Shown here piece after piece: positions 59,857-64,000 of a stretch of 64,000 bases of DNA (positions within the stretch are counted from its first letter, which is position 1; every line of letters begins with the position of its first letter). The DNA comes from Tomocerus qinae (lineage: Eukaryota; Arthropoda; Collembola; Entomobryomorpha; Tomoceridae). Both the position numbers and the translations under genes were made by a program. The notes under the pieces were generated by a model. It was not told the origin of the DNA, made no database searches, and was given only the letters and a program-made list of their open reading frames with translations. The stretch lies in contig CM034546.1 in assembly GCA_020055645.1 (NCBI GenBank), positions 71,610,001 through 71,674,000 on the forward strand, written 5' to 3'.

Positions 59857-62800
59857 ATGGCTCATACTTTGGCGGACATCGAGCAACATCTTCTGATGCT
59901 GAGGATGAAGCGGACTCCTATCCGGCTGGATTTCGAGAAGAACTGCACCGACTTTGAAGAAGAACTCCTTAAATCAGAGCCTGACAAAATCGTGGCAGAT
60001 GGTCTCATCCGGAACCTCAGCCGAAAAGGAGCCGCCCTCTCGGAACTCGACGAGCGGATCATGGCTACCATCCTGGACAAGGTGCTCCTTCCGGAAGCTG
60101 TGGATACAGCCCAAGAAGTCGCCGCTGAACACGCCAATGCCGAAAAATTCCAGGACCGGTTGGGTCTTCTTCGAGCAGCTGCTGAAACACTCATGGCGAA
60201 GGACGACAGTCAATACGACAGTTGCAGCAGCCATTCAGCAGCCAACCATCGAGGAAGTACAGACCGGAGGATGAAACTTCCCAAGATTGAATGGAAGAAG
60301 TTCTCCGGCGACCCGAAGGACTGGCTCGGTTTCTGGGGGCAGTTCGAGAAGATTGACTCCGACTCCACCATGAATGCAGCCGACAAGTTCCAGTATCTCC
60401 TGCAAGCTGTGGAGAAGAAATCCAGAGCAGGAGAACTCGTCGGAAGTTTCCCCCCGAGTGCAAGCTGCTACCCAAAGGCCATCGAGAGCCTAAGGAGCCG
60501 GTTCGGGAGAGAGGACATTCTGGTGGAAGTGTACGTGCGTGAGCTGCTACAACTCGTCCTTCAGAGAGCAGCCCACCAGCAGAAAATCGTTCTGTCAAGC
60601 CTCTATGACAGACTGGAAACGTCACTCCGGGCTCTGGAGACTTTGGGACTCACCTCGGACAAGTACGCTGCCATGCTGTACCCGCTGGTTGAATCCTGCC
60701 TACCCGAGGACGTGCTGAGAACATGGGAGAGGAGAAGAATCAACGCAATCCCACTGGAAGCGCCGAGCGACTCTGCAACCGCCGCCGCTGCCGATGGAAG
60801 CCAGGTTGGTGTATCTCCTCCATCCACAACACAGCCAAACCAACTCACTCTCCTGATGACCTTTCTACGCAACGAGGTGGAAGGAGAGGAGCGCATCGCC
60901 ATGGCCAGAAAAGGATTTGCCGTGGACGAAAAACCCAAGAAAGAGCAGCAGTCGAAGCAGCCCAAAGGAGAAAATTCTCGGGATGCCCCGACGGCAGCTG
61001 GACTCTTCAATGGTGAGCCGACTAAATCCACGGAGAAAAAGAAAAAAGATCCCTGCATCTTCTGTGGAAAACGACACGAAGGCAAGGACTGTTTTTCGGC
61101 TTCTAAGATGTCCCTGGACGAGAAGAAGAAAATTATCGCCGAAAAGAATGCTTGCTCCTGCTGTTTCCTTCCGAGTCACTCTGGAAAATGTCGAGTTTTC
61201 GTTGCCTGTACGCTGTGCTCCAAGAAACATTACGTTGTAATGTGCCCAGATCTGCAATCGATGAGGACGACCACTACAGCTAAGATGACGGAGCCAGCCG
61301 CGACCAGCAACAAAACAGACGATCCTAGCAATACTCTTGCCAATCAGACATGCACGGAGGAAGTCTTTCTGCAAACTCTCTTGGTGAGGATCTACAACGG
61401 CTCGGAGGAAAGGATCGTCCGTGCTCTGATCGACACCGGTTCCCAGCGATCCTACCTGGACAAATTCGCAGCTGACACTTTGGGCTACTCCAGCATCGGT
61501 GAGGAGAAAATCCGCAACAGTCTTTTCGGAGGTCATGTCACCGAGGAGAAGACCCGCCAGAAATTTCGTGTCTGGCTGAGTAGTATGGACCGAAGTTATC
61601 ACTGCAACTTCGTCACTCTAAACCAGGAGAAGATCTGTGGGACTATCCCTCGAGTACGAAGTGGCCCGTGGATGAAGGAGTTGAGCAGAACGGGGATCAC
61701 GCTGACTGATGTTGGAGCTGACCTACCCGAAATCCGTCTGCTGATCGGAGGAGACGTCGCCGGCAAACTTTTTACCGGGAGAAAACAGGATCTTGCCAGT
61801 GGACCAGTCGCTATTGAGACTTTCCTGGGATGGACTCTGTTGGGGAAAACTGGAAAATGCCCAAAACCCTTAGCTGCCGCGAACATTGTCACCTCCGCTC
61901 TTATTTCCGATGTCGACCTCCAAAATCTCTGGAAACTGGATGCGATCGGTATCACAGATACGGCGGAAAAGCAGACGCGGGAGGAACTTCAACAATCCGC
62001 CATGAAATACTTCAAGGAGACGGTGACTAGACAGCCCGACGGCCGCTACGAAGTCTCCCTGCCTTGGATCTCTGACCACGGCCACCTGAGGAGCAATCGA
62101 CAGATCGCGGAGAACAGGCTGCTGAATTCGACGAAGAAATTAAAAGCCGAAGGACTGATGTCAGCCTACGACAATATCTTCAAAGAGTGGCTCTCCGACG
62201 ACGTCATTGAGAAGGTACCTCCGGAGGAAATCTCACTTTTCGGGCACTTTCTTCCGCATCGAGCAGTGGTGAAGCAGACGAGTGAAACAACTCCAATTCG
62301 CCCCGTCTTCGATGCATCGGCCCATGAGAAATTTTCTCCGTCTCTCAACGACTGTTTGGAGAAGGGCCCAAATCTTCTAGAGCTGGTACCAGACGTTATC
62401 ATCCGATTCCGGTTAAACCGATTTGGACTGGTGTCAGACATCAAACGAGCGTTTCTCCAAATGGGGATCAAGAAAGAGGACCGAGATTTTCTTCGGTTCC
62501 TGTGGTGGGAGGACCCTCTTGAAAATTGCGGAAAGATGGTGGAGTACAGACACAAGCGAGTTCTCTTTGGCGTCTCATCTAGCCCCTTCCTGTTAGGGGC
62601 CACCATCAACCATCATTTGGACTCCGCTCCGCCACACCTACAGCAAACTGGGCAGCTGCTTAAGACGTCCTTCTATGTGGACAACTCTATCGCCAGTTTC
62701 GCTACCCAAAATGAGATGGATGTTTTCCGGGAGGAGTCTACTACTCTCATGGCCTCGGCAAAGTTCGACTTGCGAGGATGGACATCGAACTCGAAAGCTG

Positions 62801-64000
62801 CAGGAGAGGACGAAAACTTACTAGTGCTTGGATTATCCTGGGGACTCCAAAAGGACACATTATCCTGCCCATTGATCGGAAATAGTCTAGAGCCCACGGA
62901 AATCGTCACAAAGAGGAAAATCCTGTCCGCTGCACATCGTGTCTTCGATCCTGTCGGGTTCACCTGCCCTGTCACACTTCTGCCGAAGTTACTACTACAG
63001 CGCATCTGGGAGCTCAAAGCTGGATGGGATGAAGAGCTGCCTGAGGAAATCACCCGTTGCTTCAGAAAATGGTACCGTTCTCTACCTCGCCTCTCTGAAG
63101 TACAGATTCCCCGATGGTTGTTTGGGACGGACTGTCCAAGAAATTCCTGGGAACTACATGTCTTCGTTGACGCCAGCAAATCCGCCTACAGCACCTGCAT
63201 CTTTATCAGAGGCGAAGGAGCGGAGGACGTCGTTCTACAACTGGTCTCCGCCAAGACGAGAGTGGCCCCAGTGAAGACTGTCTCAATCCCTCGACTGGAG
63301 CTGATGGCCTGTTGCATCGGAGCGCGCCTAGCTGACTCCATAAAGAAATCCATCACCTACCCTGAAATACAAACTACATTCTGGACGGACTCCGCCAACG
63401 CCCTTTCCTGGATCCGTAAGAGCGAGCAGTGGGCAACGTTTGTGGCTAACAGAGTTAAGGAGATACGAGAGCTGAGTGACCATGAAGCCTGGAGACATAT
63501 CCCTGGCCATCTCAACCCCGCTGATCTTCCTTCTCGAGGCTGCACCACTGAACAGCTTCTGGAGTCCACATGGTGGGAGGGACCAGATTGGCTACGAAAG
63601 TCCGAAGATTCTTGGCCCAAGCACTCTTTCTGCCCAGACGAAGAAATCGTTAACTCGGAGCGGAGGAGAACAGTTGCGGCCCACACCACGACTGCAGATG
63701 CTGAGAAATTCTCCCAAATTCTGATGTACTACATGTCGGAGTACAAAAGCATCGTTCGTGTCGTGGCCTACCTACGTCGATTCGGAGCGAGACGAGACAA
63801 CCCCGCCAACCAACCCACGGTCATTCTGTCTGTCGAAGAGTTGGAAAAAGCTGAGAGGTCTCTCGTCTATCTGATGCAACAGGAAGCCCTGGCAGACAAC
63901 CCGGACATCTTCAAATGCGTCCGAACTTTTCGAGATGCAGATGGGATTTTGCGGCTGAAAACAAAGATTCTGCAAAGAGAGGACGAGCGCAATTTTAGGA
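59857..64000 (+). CDS. BEL/Pao Gag-Pol polyprotein (cut by window edge)
   Basis: A single frame runs from the ATG at 59857 to the window end, 1,381 codons without a stop. The DUF1759-type Gag region is around residue 140-300 (KKFSGDPKDWLGFW). There are zinc knuckles at 400-412 (CIFCGKRHEGKDC) and just after (CSCCFLPSHSGKC, CTLCSKKH). The aspartic protease has IDTGSQRSYL with Asp526. Reverse transcriptase follows (RPVFDASA, SDIKRAFLQ), with YVDN at 940-943 where YVDD is the textbook motif. RNase H has FVDASKSAY (Asp1105) and WTDSANALSW (Asp1178). Integrase should follow outside. GC content is far above that of the host genes, which shows independent codon usage. The ORF is intact so far. Confidence 0.93.
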   Translation, partial: MAHTLADIEQHLLMLRMKRTPIRLDFEKNCTDFEEELLKSEPDKIVADGLIRNLSRKGAALSELDERIMATILDKVLLPEAVDTAQEVAAEHANAEKFQDRLGLLRAAAETLMAKDDSQYDSCSSHSAANHRGSTDRRMKLPKIEWKKFSGDPKDWLGFWGQFEKIDSDSTMNAADKFQYLLQAVEKKSRAGELVGSFPPSASCYPKAIESLRSRFGREDILVEVYVRELLQLVLQRAAHQQKIVLSSLYDRLETSLRALETLGLTSDKYAAMLYPLVESCLPEDVLRTWERRRINAIPLEAPSDSATAAAADGSQVGVSPPSTTQPNQLTLLMTFLRNEVEGEERIAMARKGFAVDEKPKKEQQSKQPKGENSRDAPTAAGLFNGEPTKSTEKKKKDPCIFCGKRHEGKDCFSASKMSLDEKKKIIAEKNACSCCFLPSHSGKCRVFVACTLCSKKHYVVMCPDLQSMRTTTTAKMTEPAATSNKTDDPSNTLANQTCTEEVFLQTLLVRIYNGSEERIVRALIDTGSQRSYLDKFAADTLGYSSIGEEKIRNSLFGGHVTEEKTRQKFRVWLSSMDRSYHCNFVTLNQEKICGTIPRVRSGPWMKELSRTGITLTDVGADLPEIRLLIGGDVAGKLFTGRKQDLASGPVAIETFLGWTLLGKTGKCPKPLAAANIVTSALISDVDLQNLWKLDAIGITDTAEKQTREELQQSAMKYFKETVTRQPDGRYEVSLPWISDHGHLRSNRQIAENRLLNSTKKLKAEGLMSAYDNIFKEWLSDDVIEKVPPEEISLFGHFLPHRAVVKQTSETTPIRPVFDASAHEKFSPSLNDCLEKGPNLLELVPDVIIRFRLNRFGLVSDIKRAFLQMGIKKEDRDFLRFLWWEDPLENCGKMVEYRHKRVLFGVSSSPFLLGATINHHLDSAPPHLQQTGQLLKTSFYVDNSIASFATQNEMDVFREESTTLMASAKFDLRGWTSNSKAAGEDENLLVLGLSWGLQKDTLSCPLIGNSLEPTEIVTKRKILSAAHRVFDPVGFTCPVTLLPKLLLQRIWELKAGWDEELPEEITRCFRKWYRSLPRLSEVQIPRWLFGTDCPRNSWELHVFVDASKSAYSTCIFIRGEGAEDVVLQLVSAKTRVAPVKTVSIPRLELMACCIGARLADSIKKSITYPEIQTTFWTDSANALSWIRKSEQWATFVANRVKEIRELSDHEAWRHIPGHLNPADLPSRGCTTEQLLESTWWEGPDWLRKSEDSWPKHSFCPDEEIVNSERRRTVAAHTTTADAEKFSQILMYYMSEYKSIVRVVAYLRRFGARRDNPANQPTVILSVEELEKAERSLVYLMQQEALADNPDIFKCVRTFRDADGILRLKTKILQREDERNFR

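Noticed and set aside
60191-61602. Long reverse-strand ORFs over the BEL/Pao region
   Set aside because: They are antisense shadows of the GC-rich polyprotein frame, with Ser/Arg/Leu-rich composition and no domain.

Overview
This window is eukaryotic nuclear DNA. It is AT-rich, its genes are split by short GT-AG introns, and it is dense in small transposons. The gene content points to an arthropod: secreted carboxylesterases, divergent seven-transmembrane gustatory-type receptors, a large MATH-BTB family, a Kazal inhibitor, and Ty3/gypsy and BEL/Pao retrotransposons. The C-terminal form of the two receptors suggests a springtail (Collembola). That placement is an inference from family resemblance, not a search result.

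Layout. 1-4188: no gene seen. 4189-5582 (+): two-exon chemoreceptor. 7002-11235 and 12019-14846 (+): two intact eight-exon carboxylesterases. 15607-17424 (+): MATH-BTB gene 1. 18291-18890: esterase pseudogene. 19863-21694 (+): MATH-BTB gene 2. Esterase plus MATH-BTB was therefore duplicated as one unit. 22862-24692 (+): MATH-BTB gene 3. 25668-25933 (-): receptor fragment. 26475-34070 (-): a 13-exon Kazal gene with four inhibitor domains, almost invisible to ORF scanning because its exons are 23-123 bp. 34534-34586, 35210-36283: duplicated fragments of the Kazal gene and of MATH-BTB gene 3. 36987-38552 (-): second chemoreceptor. 40533-42309 (+), 43598-45314 (+), 47469-49202 (-), 50058-59020 (+): MATH-BTB genes 4-7. 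Gene 7 carries a complete Ty3/gypsy element (50141-56903) and a TTAA-flanked MITE in intron 1. 59257-64000: a BEL/Pao element running off the right edge.

The MATH-BTB genes share one architecture of seven coding exons, with exon 6 always 207 bp, and are predicted substrate adaptors of Cullin-3 ubiquitin ligases. The esterases and the Kazal protein are predicted to be secreted. Nothing suggests a common pathway. The locus reads as an accessory, rapidly duplicating environmental-response region reshaped by retrotransposons, hAT-like and piggyBac-like MITEs and foldback elements.

All exon models were assembled by hand from splice sites, reading-frame phase and paralogue comparison. Each spliced model called intact sums to an uninterrupted multiple of three.
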